Shown: positions 24,638 through 33,070, counted from the stretch's first letter. The stretch is DNA of 34,858 bases from Candidatus Nitrosopumilus sp. (GCA_013203245.1 JABMOR010000117.1:1-34858); one strand, 5' to 3'. Notes: generated by a model from the sequence alone, not told the origin. A program made the numbers and translations.

Positions 24638-25704
24638 ATAAAAACTGGTTTGAAGAAAAAATTAAAAAATTCAGTTCAATAGGTGGTTATCAAAAACCAG
24701 AACTTGTTGAAGATTCAATAAAACTTGACTCTAATGAAAATTATGTTATTCCAAAACAATTTCAAAATGATATAATTTCTTTTGCAAAAAAAAATTCTGA
24801 TATTAGAGAATATCCTCTAGGTGGAGTTGAAAGATTAATTGATACGATATCAAAATTCATTAAAATGCCTTCACCTATGATTGGTGTAGGTAACGGCTCT
24901 GATCAAATTTTAGATTTGATACTTTCAAATTTTGCATCAAAACAAACCAAAGTTCTCACATCTAATCCAACATTTGGATTTTTTGAAGAACGTTGTAAAC
25001 TATATAATATTCCATTAATTGCAATTCCTTTTTCTGATAATATGAAATTAAATATTAAGGATTTTCTAAAGGAATCTAAAAATGCGGATATTCTATACCT
25101 TGACTCTCCAAATAATCCTACTGGATTTCAATTTACAAAAAGTGAATTACAGAAACTTGTAAAATCTTTTACAGGTCTTGTCATAATTGATGAGGCGTAC
25201 GGGGAGTTTAGTGAATATTCTCTTTCAAGTATGGTCAAGACCCAAAATAATTTGATTGTTGTTCAAACTCTTTCAAAATCATTTGGATTGGCAGGATTAA
25301 GATTAGGTTATTTTATTGCAAGCAAAAAATTCACTGAAACTTTTATGAATGTTTTACAATATCCATACCCTGTTAGCACAATTACTATCGAATCTGGAAT
25401 CCACGCATTGGAAAAATCAAAACTAATGAAAGATACTATTGATAGTATCAAAACTGAAAGAAAAAGAATTATTGAAACTTTACAAACTTTTGATGCCTTT
25501 GAGGTCTTTGATTCCAAGGCTAATTTTGTGCTTTTTGATGCTCATGGTGCCTACAAACGTATCTACTCTGCACTTGCAGAACAAGGAATTTCAATTCGTA
25601 AACTAGGTAAAATTGGAAATCATGATGGATGTCTTAGAGTAACTATTGGAACAAAAGAAATGAACTCAAAATTCTTACTGGCTATTCGTGATTTACTGGG
25701 ATGA
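24634..25704 (+). CDS. hisC: Histidinol-phosphate aminotransferase
   Basis: A 356-residue PLP aminotransferase (fold type I). Visible motifs are LDSNENYV, YPLGGVERL, GNGSDQILD, LDSPNNPTGFQF, IIDEAYGEF and the PLP-lysine region TLSKSFGLAGLRLGY. It converts imidazole-acetol phosphate to histidinol phosphate. It begins with TTG, overlapping the hisD stop by 4 bp, and its own stop overlaps the HAD gene (ATGA). Confidence 0.95.
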   Translation: MNKNWFEEKIKKFSSIGGYQKPELVEDSIKLDSNENYVIPKQFQNDIISFAKKNSDIREYPLGGVERLIDTISKFIKMPSPMIGVGNGSDQILDLILSNFASKQTKVLTSNPTFGFFEERCKLYNIPLIAIPFSDNMKLNIKDFLKESKNADILYLDSPNNPTGFQFTKSELQKLVKSFTGLVIIDEAYGEFSEYSLSSMVKTQNNLIVVQTLSKSFGLAGLRLGYFIASKKFTETFMNVLQYPYPVSTITIESGIHALEKSKLMKDTIDSIKTERKRIIETLQTFDAFEVFDSKANFVLFDAHGAYKRIYSALAEQGISIRKLGKIGNHDGCLRVTIGTKEMNSKFLLAIRDLLG

Positions 25705-26675
25705 CTTTATCAAAACAATCTGAAGGAATCTATACAGATGATTCTAAAATTCAAATACTAAATAAAATAGATGCGATAATTTTTGATTGCGACGGGGTAT
25801 TAATTGATATTACAAAATCATATGATCTAGCAATAATAAAAACAACTCAATATGTTTTAGAAAATTTGGCAAAAATTAACTCTTCCATTAATGTTGATTT
25901 TAAAATTATTGATGGATTCAAATCTACTGGGGGATTTAATGATGAAGTTGATTTGACTTATGCTGCAATAATTTCACTTGTTGCAGCTAAAAAACTAGAA
26001 AAAGATCAAACTAGTTTTATTTTTGATGTTATCAAAAACTCTGATTCTAGTGGTATTATTTCTGTAGAAAAATACATTGAAAATCAAATCGATATTTCTG
26101 ATATTAAAAAACAGCTATCATATCCTGGAACTCATCATGATAATCCTCTCTATCAAATATTTGATCAGATTTTTTATGGGCCTGAATTATACAAAAAATT
26201 ATTCAACAATACTTCAAACTTTTCTGCTCCTGGATTGATTGAACAAGACGATGTAATTTTAAATGATATTTTATTTGAAAAATTGCAGAAAAAGTTTGAT
26301 TCAAAAATTGCCATGGTAACTGGAAGAGGAAAAGAATCTGTAAGTTATTCTTTAAAATCACTACTAACAAAATTCAATTTGGATAATTCTATGTTTCTTG
26401 AGGATGAACCACGTGAACTTGCAAAACCTAATCCTCAATCTCTTTTAAATTCAATTAATGGAATGAATTGTACTTCAACTCTTTATGTTGGAGATTCTAT
26501 GGAGGATTTTATTATGGCTAAAAGAACTACTAATTTAGGACATAACACTACATTTTGCGGAATTATAGGTACTAGTAAAAATCCACAAGAAAAATTAGAA
26601 CTATTTGAGAGAAATGATGCTATTTTGGTGTTGGATTCAATTAATCTACTACCAAAGGTATTAAATTTAGAATGA
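25701..26675 (+). CDS. HAD-family phosphatase, candidate histidinol-phosphate phosphatase
   Basis: A 324-residue HAD (subfamily IA-like) protein. Motif I IIFDCDGVLID has the catalytic pair D29 and D31; motif II is in MVTGRGKES; motif III Lys in ELAKPNP; motif IV GDSMED. A large helical cap lies between about 40 and 195. It is translationally coupled to hisC (ATGA; GTGAT 8 nt before its ATG) and lies just before hisB. Histidine synthesis needs a phosphatase acting on the HisC product, and no HisN, HisJ or bifunctional HisB is seen here. I infer that this protein supplies it. I recall related HAD proteins in other his operons. Confidence 0.82.
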   Translation: MTLSKQSEGIYTDDSKIQILNKIDAIIFDCDGVLIDITKSYDLAIIKTTQYVLENLAKINSSINVDFKIIDGFKSTGGFNDEVDLTYAAIISLVAAKKLEKDQTSFIFDVIKNSDSSGIISVEKYIENQIDISDIKKQLSYPGTHHDNPLYQIFDQIFYGPELYKKLFNNTSNFSAPGLIEQDDVILNDILFEKLQKKFDSKIAMVTGRGKESVSYSLKSLLTKFNLDNSMFLEDEPRELAKPNPQSLLNSINGMNCTSTLYVGDSMEDFIMAKRTTNLGHNTTFCGIIGTSKNPQEKLELFERNDAILVLDSINLLPKVLNLE

Positions 26676-26701
26676 TGCAAATTACATAATCTGTGAGAAA
26701 A

Positions 26702-27289
26702 ATGGCACCACGAAAAGCATCAATTAAACGAAATACAAAAGAAACAAGCGTTTCAGCATCTGTAAATCTTGATGGATCAGGAAAAACATCCATCAAAACT
26801 GGAATAAATTTTCTTGATCATTTGATTGTATCATTTGGAACACATGGTATGATGGATCTCAAAGTTGATGCAAAATCAAATGATGGTATAGAACACCATT
26901 TGATTGAAGACACTGCAATTACAATAGGACAAACAATTGACAAGGCACTAAGTTCTAGAAGTGGAATTACTAGATTTAGCTATGCTTCTGTTCCGATGGA
27001 CGAATCTCTTGCAGAGGCTTCAATTGATTTAGTGAAACGTCCGTTTTGGAAATTAACATTGTCTCTTAAACGTAATAAAATTGAAGATGTATCAAAAGAG
27101 GATCTTGAGCATTTCTTCCAGTCGTTACTACAAAATCTCAATAGTTGTATTCACCTCACTGTAAAGTATGGGGATAATGATCACCACAAAGTTGAGGCTG
27201 CCATAAAATCACTTGCTGTTGCGTTAAGATATGCGTCATCATTAGATAAAAAACAAAAAGGAATTCCAAGTACAAAAGGTTTAATGTAA
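26702..27289 (+). CDS. hisB: Imidazoleglycerol-phosphate dehydratase
   Basis: A 195-residue monofunctional HisB. The metal-binding histidine motifs FLDHLIVSFGTHG, DGIEHHLIEDTAI and DHHKVEAAIKSLAVAL are all present, and it ends with PSTKGLM. It removes water from imidazoleglycerol phosphate. No N-terminal phosphatase domain is present, which is why the HAD protein beside it matters. The ATG at 26702 is preferred over the GTG at 26693. Confidence 0.96.
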   Translation: MAPRKASIKRNTKETSVSASVNLDGSGKTSIKTGINFLDHLIVSFGTHGMMDLKVDAKSNDGIEHHLIEDTAITIGQTIDKALSSRSGITRFSYASVPMDESLAEASIDLVKRPFWKLTLSLKRNKIEDVSKEDLEHFFQSLLQNLNSCIHLTVKYGDNDHHKVEAAIKSLAVALRYASSLDKKQKGIPSTKGLM

Positions 27290-27897
27290 TGGTAAGTGTT
27301 GCAATTTTTGATTATGGTGCTGGAAATATTTTCAGTCTAAAAAATTCTCTTGAAAAAGTAGGAGCTACAGTTGATGTAATAACTAATTTTGATAATGAAA
27401 ATACGTATTCTGGTTTGTTACTTCCAGGTGTGGGTAATTTTGATCCTGCTATGAACAGTATTAGAAATTTTTCTAAAATTCAATTTAAAGAATATGTTGA
27501 AAATATGCCTGTTCTAGGAATTTGTCTTGGAATGGAAATGTTTTTTGAAAAAAGTGAAGAAGGAAAAGAGAAAGGTCTGAATGTTATTGAGGGTGAAGTA
27601 ATTGTACTTCCTTCTTCTTCGATGAAAGTACCTCACATGGGATGGAACAATCTTGAAATAAAAAAACCTGGAAAAATTCTTGAAGGAGTAGAAAACGATT
27701 CATGGGTATACTTTGTTCATTCGTATAGGGTAAAACCTGAATCAAATGATATTATAACTGCTGAATCCGATTATGGAATTAAAGTTCCTGCTGTAGTGGA
27801 ACATGATAATTTCTATGGTACACAGTTTCATCCTGAAAAATCAAGTACTGTAGGAAAAATAATGTTAAAGAATTTTCTCAAAGAGTGTAAAAAATGA
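27289..27897 (+). CDS. hisH: Imidazole glycerol phosphate synthase, glutaminase subunit
   Basis: A 202-residue class I amidotransferase with FDYGAGNIFSLKN at the N-terminus, LLPGVGNFDPAM, the nucleophile GICLGMEMFF and the His-Glu pair in GTQFHPEKS. It produces ammonia for HisF. The ATG shares a base with the hisB stop, and the end overlaps hisA (ATGA). Confidence 0.96.
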   Translation: MVSVAIFDYGAGNIFSLKNSLEKVGATVDVITNFDNENTYSGLLLPGVGNFDPAMNSIRNFSKIQFKEYVENMPVLGICLGMEMFFEKSEEGKEKGLNVIEGEVIVLPSSSMKVPHMGWNNLEIKKPGKILEGVENDSWVYFVHSYRVKPESNDIITAESDYGIKVPAVVEHDNFYGTQFHPEKSSTVGKIMLKNFLKECKK

Positions 27898-28601
27898 AAA
27901 TAATTCCTGCAATTGATCTTATGGATGCTAAAGTTGTTAGATTGTACAAAGGGAATCCTAAACAAAAAACCGTGTACAGTGATGATCCTGTAAAAATTGC
28001 AAAGAAATGGGAATCTGCAGGCGCAGATATTCTTCATTTAGTTGATTTAGATGCAACCCTTGGGATTGGCTCTAATCTTGATATGATTAAAAAAATTCTT
28101 GAATCAGTTTCAATTCCAGTTGAAGTTGCTGGCGGTTTGCGAGATAAATCTCTAGTTTTAGAAGTAGCAAAATTATCCGAACGAATAGTTTTGGGAACTT
28201 TGGCATTCAAAGACAAATCCCTATTGAAATCATTACTGTCTGAACTAGGAACAGAAAAAATTGTAATTTCAGTTGATCATAAAGACGGTGAAATTGTAAT
28301 TAACGGTTGGCAAAAAGATACTGGAATTAAGTTAATTCCTGCAATTAATGAATTTTTAAAAATGGGCTTTACTGAATTTTTACTAACAAATGTTAGTCGT
28401 GATGGCACTATGGAGGGACCAGATTTAGAATTTTTAGAACAAGCATGTAACTTGCCTAATGCAAATATCATTGCCAGTGGGGGAATTTCAAATATCCGTG
28501 ATGTTGCAGACGTAAAAGAAAAAAATGCATTTGGAGTAATTCTTGGAAAAGCACTATATGAGAATAAAGTTTCAATTGAAGAGGCAAAAAAACTATCATG
28601 A
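27894..28601 (+). CDS. hisA: ProFAR isomerase HisA
   Basis: A 235-residue beta/alpha barrel with PAIDLMDAKVVRLYKG at the N-terminus, HLVDLDAT, VEVAGGLR, VSVD-type strand VISVDHKDGE, TNVSRDGTMEGPD and IIASGGIS. The paired catalytic aspartates are in AIDLMD and in the SRDGT loop. It isomerises ProFAR to PRFAR. Overlaps at both ends by 4 bp show tight coupling in the operon. Confidence 0.95.
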   Translation: MKIIPAIDLMDAKVVRLYKGNPKQKTVYSDDPVKIAKKWESAGADILHLVDLDATLGIGSNLDMIKKILESVSIPVEVAGGLRDKSLVLEVAKLSERIVLGTLAFKDKSLLKSLLSELGTEKIVISVDHKDGEIVINGWQKDTGIKLIPAINEFLKMGFTEFLLTNVSRDGTMEGPDLEFLEQACNLPNANIIASGGISNIRDVADVKEKNAFGVILGKALYENKVSIEEAKKLS

Positions 28602-29401
28602 CATTAACTAAAAGAATTATTCCGTGTCTGGATGTAAAAAATGGCAGAGTCGTTAAAGGGTTAAACTTTGAATCAATTAAAGACGCAGGTGATCCTGTGG
28701 AATTGGCAGAAAAATACAGCAATGAGGGTGCAGATGAACTGGTCTTTTTAGACATTACTGCATCTGATGAACAACGAAAAACAATCAAAGATTTGGTTAG
28801 AAAAGTAGCGTCTGTAATTGATATTCCATTTACCGTCGGTGGCGGAGTCAAATCATTAGAGGATGCAAGAAATATTTTACTTAATGGTGCTGATAAAGTT
28901 GGAATTAACACTGGTGCCATAAAAAACCCTAAAATTATTACAGAATTAATGGAATTATTTGGACGGCAATGTGTTGTGGTAGCAGTTGATGTAAAAAGAA
29001 ATTACAACATTGATGATTCAAAAAATATTTTCACTGAAAATGATAAATCATTTTGGTTTGAAGTTTTTATTTATGGTGGAAAAGAAGGGACTGGATTAGA
29101 TGTAATTGATTGGGTTAAAGATGCTGAAAAATTAGGTGCAGGCGAGATTCTTCTTACAAGTATTGATAAGGATGGAACTAAAGATGGATATGATATTTTA
29201 CTGACTAAAAATGTCGTTGATTCTGTAACTATTCCTGTTATTGCTTCAGGGGGTTGTGGAAAACCTGATGATATGATTGATGTTTTTAAGGAATCAAACG
29301 TAGATGCTGCTCTTGCTGCTTCAATATTCCACTATCAAACACATGGAGTAAATGGTGTAAAATCATACTTGAAAAACAGAGGCATTCCTGTAAGATTATA
29401 A
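28598..29401 (+). CDS. hisF: Imidazole glycerol phosphate synthase, cyclase subunit
   Basis: A 267-residue barrel with RIIPCLDVKNGRVVKG at the N-terminus, LVFLDITAS, FTVGGGVKS, KVGINTGAI, VVVAVDVKRN, LLTSIDKDGTKDGYD and VIASGGCG. It uses ammonia from HisH to form imidazoleglycerol phosphate and AICAR. The start overlaps the hisA stop. A 23-bp gap before hisI is the largest inside the operon's 3' part. Confidence 0.96.
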   Translation: MTLTKRIIPCLDVKNGRVVKGLNFESIKDAGDPVELAEKYSNEGADELVFLDITASDEQRKTIKDLVRKVASVIDIPFTVGGGVKSLEDARNILLNGADKVGINTGAIKNPKIITELMELFGRQCVVVAVDVKRNYNIDDSKNIFTENDKSFWFEVFIYGGKEGTGLDVIDWVKDAEKLGAGEILLTSIDKDGTKDGYDILLTKNVVDSVTIPVIASGGCGKPDDMIDVFKESNVDAALAASIFHYQTHGVNGVKSYLKNRGIPVRL

Positions 29402-29424
29402 TACTGATTTTCATATTATTCAAC

Positions 29425-29754
29425 ATGGAAAAATCCATTGATGAAATAGATTTTGAGAAAAGCGGTGGCCTAGTTCCTGTAATTGTTCAGGATGCAAATA
29501 CAAAAGATATTTTGACATTAGCCTATACAAATAAAAAATCATTAGAACTTACAAAAAAGACTGGAAATTCTTGGTTCTGGAGCCGTTCTAGAAATAAACT
29601 CTGGATGAAAGGAGAAGAATCAGGTAATACTCAGAAAATTAAAGAAATTTTAGTTGATTGTGATTTTGATGCAATTATTTATCTAGTTGAACCTTCAGGA
29701 CCTGCCTGTCATTTGGGTGATAAAGTTTGTTTTCACAATAATTTAGAAAAATAA
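29425..29754 (+). CDS. hisI: Phosphoribosyl-AMP cyclohydrolase (HisI only)
   Basis: A 109-residue HisI domain with VPVIVQDANTKDILTLAYTN, SWFWSRSRNKLWMKGEESGN and the metal-binding DCDFDAIIYLVEP with CHLGDKVCF. It opens the adenine ring of phosphoribosyl-AMP. There is no HisE (phosphoribosyl-ATP pyrophosphatase) domain fused to it and none elsewhere in the window. It is the last gene of the operon, with one base between its stop and the stop of the opposite-strand gene. Confidence 0.95.
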   Translation: MEKSIDEIDFEKSGGLVPVIVQDANTKDILTLAYTNKKSLELTKKTGNSWFWSRSRNKLWMKGEESGNTQKIKEILVDCDFDAIIYLVEPSGPACHLGDKVCFHNNLEK

Positions 29755-29755
29755 T

Positions 29756-30331
29756 TTAACAAACTGGCTCGAAATCTTCTTCATCTCCTGGAAGAATATC
29801 TTTAGTTATTTTAAATTCTAAATTAGGATAATCAGTTCCTCTAAAAACAACTCGCCAATCTCCTACAAAATCATCTGCAGAACAAAATCCTCTTAATTTT
29901 GTAAGTTGTGGTTGTAAATAATAATTAAATGCAGATCTATCAGAGCCATCAAATGGTATTGTTAGATAAACTTCATAGTGAGTACTGTTTAATGGTCTGA
30001 GAAATGCTGCTTGACCCTTCTCATCAAATCCCAATCCCCCAGTTCTGAGAAAAATTTTCTCCCCTAATACATATTCACTTCGATCAATTTGAAATGGTCC
30101 TGAAGTTATCCATTCTCTTTCTTTTGGTGAATATTCATTTTCTAAATTTATTTTCTCAATACTATCTAATTTTTCTTGAATTTCTGGACTAATTTCTTTT
30201 TCTGGTTGTAATTCTTTATTCAGAGTATCTTCAACCTCCATCAGATTTGATTCCTGATTTGTTATTGCAATGATTCCTACTACTATTATGATAACTCCTA
30301 TGATAATTGGAATTACAATTTTATCATTCAC
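29756..30331 (-). CDS. Membrane-anchored extracytoplasmic protein of unknown function
   Basis: The 191 residues start with a single strong transmembrane helix (VIPIIIGVIIIVVGIIAI), followed by an acidic linker rich in Glu (about 30-70) and a beta-rich outer domain with WITSGPFQIDRSEYVLGEKIF and FVGDWRVVFRG. Two cysteines occur, one in GFCSADD and one as the final residue. I recognise no characterised family. The GTG at 30331 is chosen because a TTTTTAGATA box is centred about 25 bp upstream; the open frame extends to an ATG at 30370, but that would put hydrophilic residues upstream of the promoter-predicted start. Confidence 0.7.
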   Translation of the reverse strand: MNDKIVIPIIIGVIIIVVGIIAITNQESNLMEVEDTLNKELQPEKEISPEIQEKLDSIEKINLENEYSPKEREWITSGPFQIDRSEYVLGEKIFLRTGGLGFDEKGQAAFLRPLNSTHYEVYLTIPFDGSDRSAFNYYLQPQLTKLRGFCSADDFVGDWRVVFRGTDYPNLEFKITKDILPGDEEDFEPVC

Positions 30332-30350
30332 AATAATACTCTTACAAAAA

Positions 30351-30360
30351 TATCTAAAAA
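30351..30360 (-). promoter_or_regulatory. TATA box for the unknown gene at 30331
   Basis: TTTTTAGATA on the minus strand is centred about 25 bp before the GTG at 30331 and lies within the longer in-frame extension, which argues against the ATG at 30370. Confidence 0.55.
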
Positions 30361-30462
30361 CCTTCCTCATAACTGATAATTCCGAAAAATTTGATTTTTT
30401 ACTGTCTTACCTATCATTCCCCTTATGATGATTAGTATTCACTATATTTTTAACCATTAAAA

Positions 30463-30477
30463 TTAAGTACTACTTAA
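30463..30477. promoter_or_regulatory. Perfect palindrome in the thrC promoter region
   Basis: TTAAGTA-C-TACTTAA is a perfect 7+1+7 inverted repeat, 23 bp before the thrC ATG. The TATA-like TATATTTTTA at 30443-30452 would place the transcription start near 30473, inside the palindrome, which is a typical place for an archaeal repressor to bind. Confidence 0.55.
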
Positions 30478-30500
30478 CTTGATAATAGGGTTTTTTATTT

Positions 30501-31739
30501 ATGTTTTCAAAGGATATACTGATCTTGACTAGAACCTCACTACAATGCAGAGAATGTAAAAAAGAGTATGACACTGCTTTCAAGTATATTTGTGATGAGT
30601 GTTTTGGCCCACTAGATGTAAAATATAATTTTCCTAAATTAACAAAAGACACATTTTCTAACCGTGGACATACCTATTGGAGATATTTTGAATTACTTCC
30701 AATAGAAAATAAATCAAACATTGTAAGTATTGGTGCTGGCATGACTCCTCTCATAAAGGCTGACAACCTTGGAAAAAAACTAGGATTAAACAATCTTTAC
30801 ATTAAAAATGATTCTGTAAATCCAACATTTTCATTCAAAGATAGACCAGCTGGGGTTGCAATATCTAAAGCTAAAGAATTTGGATTGTCCGCAGTCGGAT
30901 GTGCATCTACTGGTAATTTAGCTTCAGCAACTGCAGCACATGCAGCAAAAGCTGGATTGCCATGCCATGTGTTTGCACCAAGCAATCTTGAGATGGCAAA
31001 GATTACACAAGCATTATCGTACGGTGCAAACTATATCGCAGTTGATGGGACATATGATGATGCAAACAGAATTGCAGCACAAATTGGTGACAGTAAAGGA
31101 ATCGGTATAGTGAACATTAACATGCGTTCTCATTACGTGGAAGGCTCTAAAACATTTTCATTTGAAGTTGCAGAGCAACTTGATTGGCAAGTCCCTGATC
31201 AATTAATAATACCAGTTGGAAGTGGTGCAATGCTTAATGCAATTTGTAAAGGATTTGAAGAACTACAGACTGTTTCACTGCTTGATGATATTTCTAACAT
31301 GCATATGATTGCAGCACAACCACATGGTTGTGCACCCATAGTTGATGCATTTAAGAAAAATAGCAAAGAAGTGATTCCAGTTGAGCATCCTGATACAATT
31401 GCAAAAAGTTTGGCAATCGGTGATCCTGGAGATGGTAGATACGTTTTGAAACGTTTAGCACAATACAACGGATTTGCCGAAGAATGTAACAATAAAGAAA
31501 TTTTAGACGCTATACTACTTTTGGCTAGAACTGAAGGAATATTCACCGAGCCTGCAGGTGGTGTATCAATATCTGTTCTTCAAAAAATGGTTGAGCAGGG
31601 AAAAATTGACAAAAATGATCGAGTAGTGTGTTATGTTACTGGCAATGGTCTTAAAGCAACTGAATCAATCATGGAAGTTTTACAAAAGCCTAAAGTAATG
31701 AAGGCAAACATTGAAGAAATTTCGGCGGTAGTGAACTGA
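30501..31739 (+). CDS. thrC: Threonine synthase-like PLP enzyme
   Basis: A 412-residue PLP enzyme (fold type II). An N-terminal zinc ribbon has C16, C19, C31 and C34. The PLP lysine is K103 in NPTFSFKDR; the phosphate loop follows in STGNLASATAAH; VGSGAML comes later. This is the usual architecture of archaeal threonine synthase, which turns O-phosphohomoserine into threonine. The one-base overlap with a CysO-like/E1 fusion raises the alternative that it is a sulfhydrylase using a protein thiocarboxylate. Sequence alone does not decide. A palindrome lies in its promoter. A TTG at 30525 is a possible shorter start. Confidence 0.85.
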   Translation: MFSKDILILTRTSLQCRECKKEYDTAFKYICDECFGPLDVKYNFPKLTKDTFSNRGHTYWRYFELLPIENKSNIVSIGAGMTPLIKADNLGKKLGLNNLYIKNDSVNPTFSFKDRPAGVAISKAKEFGLSAVGCASTGNLASATAAHAAKAGLPCHVFAPSNLEMAKITQALSYGANYIAVDGTYDDANRIAAQIGDSKGIGIVNINMRSHYVEGSKTFSFEVAEQLDWQVPDQLIIPVGSGAMLNAICKGFEELQTVSLLDDISNMHMIAAQPHGCAPIVDAFKKNSKEVIPVEHPDTIAKSLAIGDPGDGRYVLKRLAQYNGFAEECNNKEILDAILLLARTEGIFTEPAGGVSISVLQKMVEQGKIDKNDRVVCYVTGNGLKATESIMEVLQKPKVMKANIEEISAVVN

Positions 31740-33070
31740 TGGCTGATATCACATTTACAATTCCTTCCGTGCTTAATCAAAGCGGCGGAGAAAAAAAAAC
31801 AGAGATTTCAGCTGATTCCTTAACTGATGCATTTGCAAAATTATCTGAAATCATGGGTGATGACTTTAAGCGTCGTGTATTAGAAGGAGATGGAACTCCA
31901 CGTTCATTGATAAATATCTACATCAATGGAAAAAATGCAAAATTCTCCAGCGGCATGGAAACTCCTCTAAAAGATGGCGATGAAGTTTACATATTGCCTG
32001 CAGTAGCTGGTGGTTCAGAAGAACTTTCTCCAAAAGAATTGGATAAATTTTCAAGACAAGTGATGCTTGAAGAAATTGGCTATGGTGGGCAATTAAAATT
32101 AAAAAATGCCAAAGTTTGTGTTGTCGGAACTGGTGGTTTAGGACATCCGATTATCTCTAGACTAGCTACAATGGGTGTTGGAACCTTACGTATTGTTGAT
32201 AGAGATGTAATAGAACTCTCAAATCTACATAGACAAATGATGTTTGATGAAGATGATGTTGGTCAAGTTAAAGTTGAAGTTGCTGCAAAAAAATTACATA
32301 AACTAAATTCTGATTGTAAAATTGAAGCATTGGCTATATCTGTAAATGATTACACTGCATTAGAAGTTGTTGAAGGTTGTGATGTTGTAATTGATGCACT
32401 TGATAGTGTCAATGCAAGATATGCATTAAACAAAGCATGTGTAAAATTTGAAATTCCATTTGTCACAGGAGCTGCAGTTGGAACATCTGGACAAGTATTT
32501 ACTGTTTTACCAAAAAAATCTGCATGTTACTATTGCATGTTTCCATCACTTGATGAGGACTCAATGCCTACCTGTAGTATTGAGGGTGTTCATCCACCAA
32601 TACTTTCCATAGTTGGTGCAATTGAAGTTGCAGAAGCTGTTAAAATAATTCTTGGAAAAACTCCAAATCTTTCTCAAAGAATTTTACATATTGATTTAGA
32701 AAACTTGGATTTTAATTTCACCAAAACTTTCAGAGTTGAGGAATGTCCAATTTGTGGAACAGGACAACTTGAAGAGATACCACAAGAAGAATTGATTTTG
32801 GAAGAATTATGCGGACGTAATCGCGGTAAGAGAACTTATTCTATTACTCCTACAGAAACATTTGATATTGATGTAGATGTTGTAACTAATATTGCAAAGG
32901 AAAAAGGTTTCATTGTAGAAAATCAGGGAAATCTGGGTTTGTCAATGAGAACTAATGAATTATCTGTAAGTTTTATGAAGAAAGGATCTGCTGTTATCGT
33001 GGGTTCAAAAGATGAACATGATGCTATGTTGCTATACAAGATCTTACTAGGCCAAGAGATCAAGGCATAA
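31739..33070 (+). CDS. Fused ubiquitin-like sulfur carrier (CysO/MoaD-type) and ThiF/MoeB E1 enzyme
   Basis: The 443 residues have three parts. Residues 1-92 form a MoaD/ThiS/CysO-like domain (TFTIPSVLNQSGGEKK, SLINIYINGKNAKFSSGM, DGDEVYILPAVAGG) ending in Gly91-Gly92. Residues about 97-340 form an E1 adenylating domain: LDKFSRQVMLEEIG, ATP loop GTGGLG at 130-135, DRDVIELSNLHRQ, DALDS, zinc cysteines C263/C266 and C336/C339, and the candidate catalytic C279 in PTCSIEG. Residues 355-443 are a C-terminal domain starting LCGRNRG, known from other ThiF-like proteins; no rhodanese domain is present. Carrier and activating enzyme are normally separate. It shares one base with the thrC stop. Confidence 0.88.
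   Translation: MADITFTIPSVLNQSGGEKKTEISADSLTDAFAKLSEIMGDDFKRRVLEGDGTPRSLINIYINGKNAKFSSGMETPLKDGDEVYILPAVAGGSEELSPKELDKFSRQVMLEEIGYGGQLKLKNAKVCVVGTGGLGHPIISRLATMGVGTLRIVDRDVIELSNLHRQMMFDEDDVGQVKVEVAAKKLHKLNSDCKIEALAISVNDYTALEVVEGCDVVIDALDSVNARYALNKACVKFEIPFVTGAAVGTSGQVFTVLPKKSACYYCMFPSLDEDSMPTCSIEGVHPPILSIVGAIEVAEAVKIILGKTPNLSQRILHIDLENLDFNFTKTFRVEECPICGTGQLEEIPQEELILEELCGRNRGKRTYSITPTETFDIDVDVVTNIAKEKGFIVENQGNLGLSMRTNELSVSFMKKGSAVIVGSKDEHDAMLLYKILLGQEIKA

Noticed and set aside
30332..30370. Longer N-terminus (ATG 30370) for the unknown minus-strand protein
   Set aside because: The TATA box lies within this stretch, and the GTG at 30331 leaves a normal signal-anchor start.
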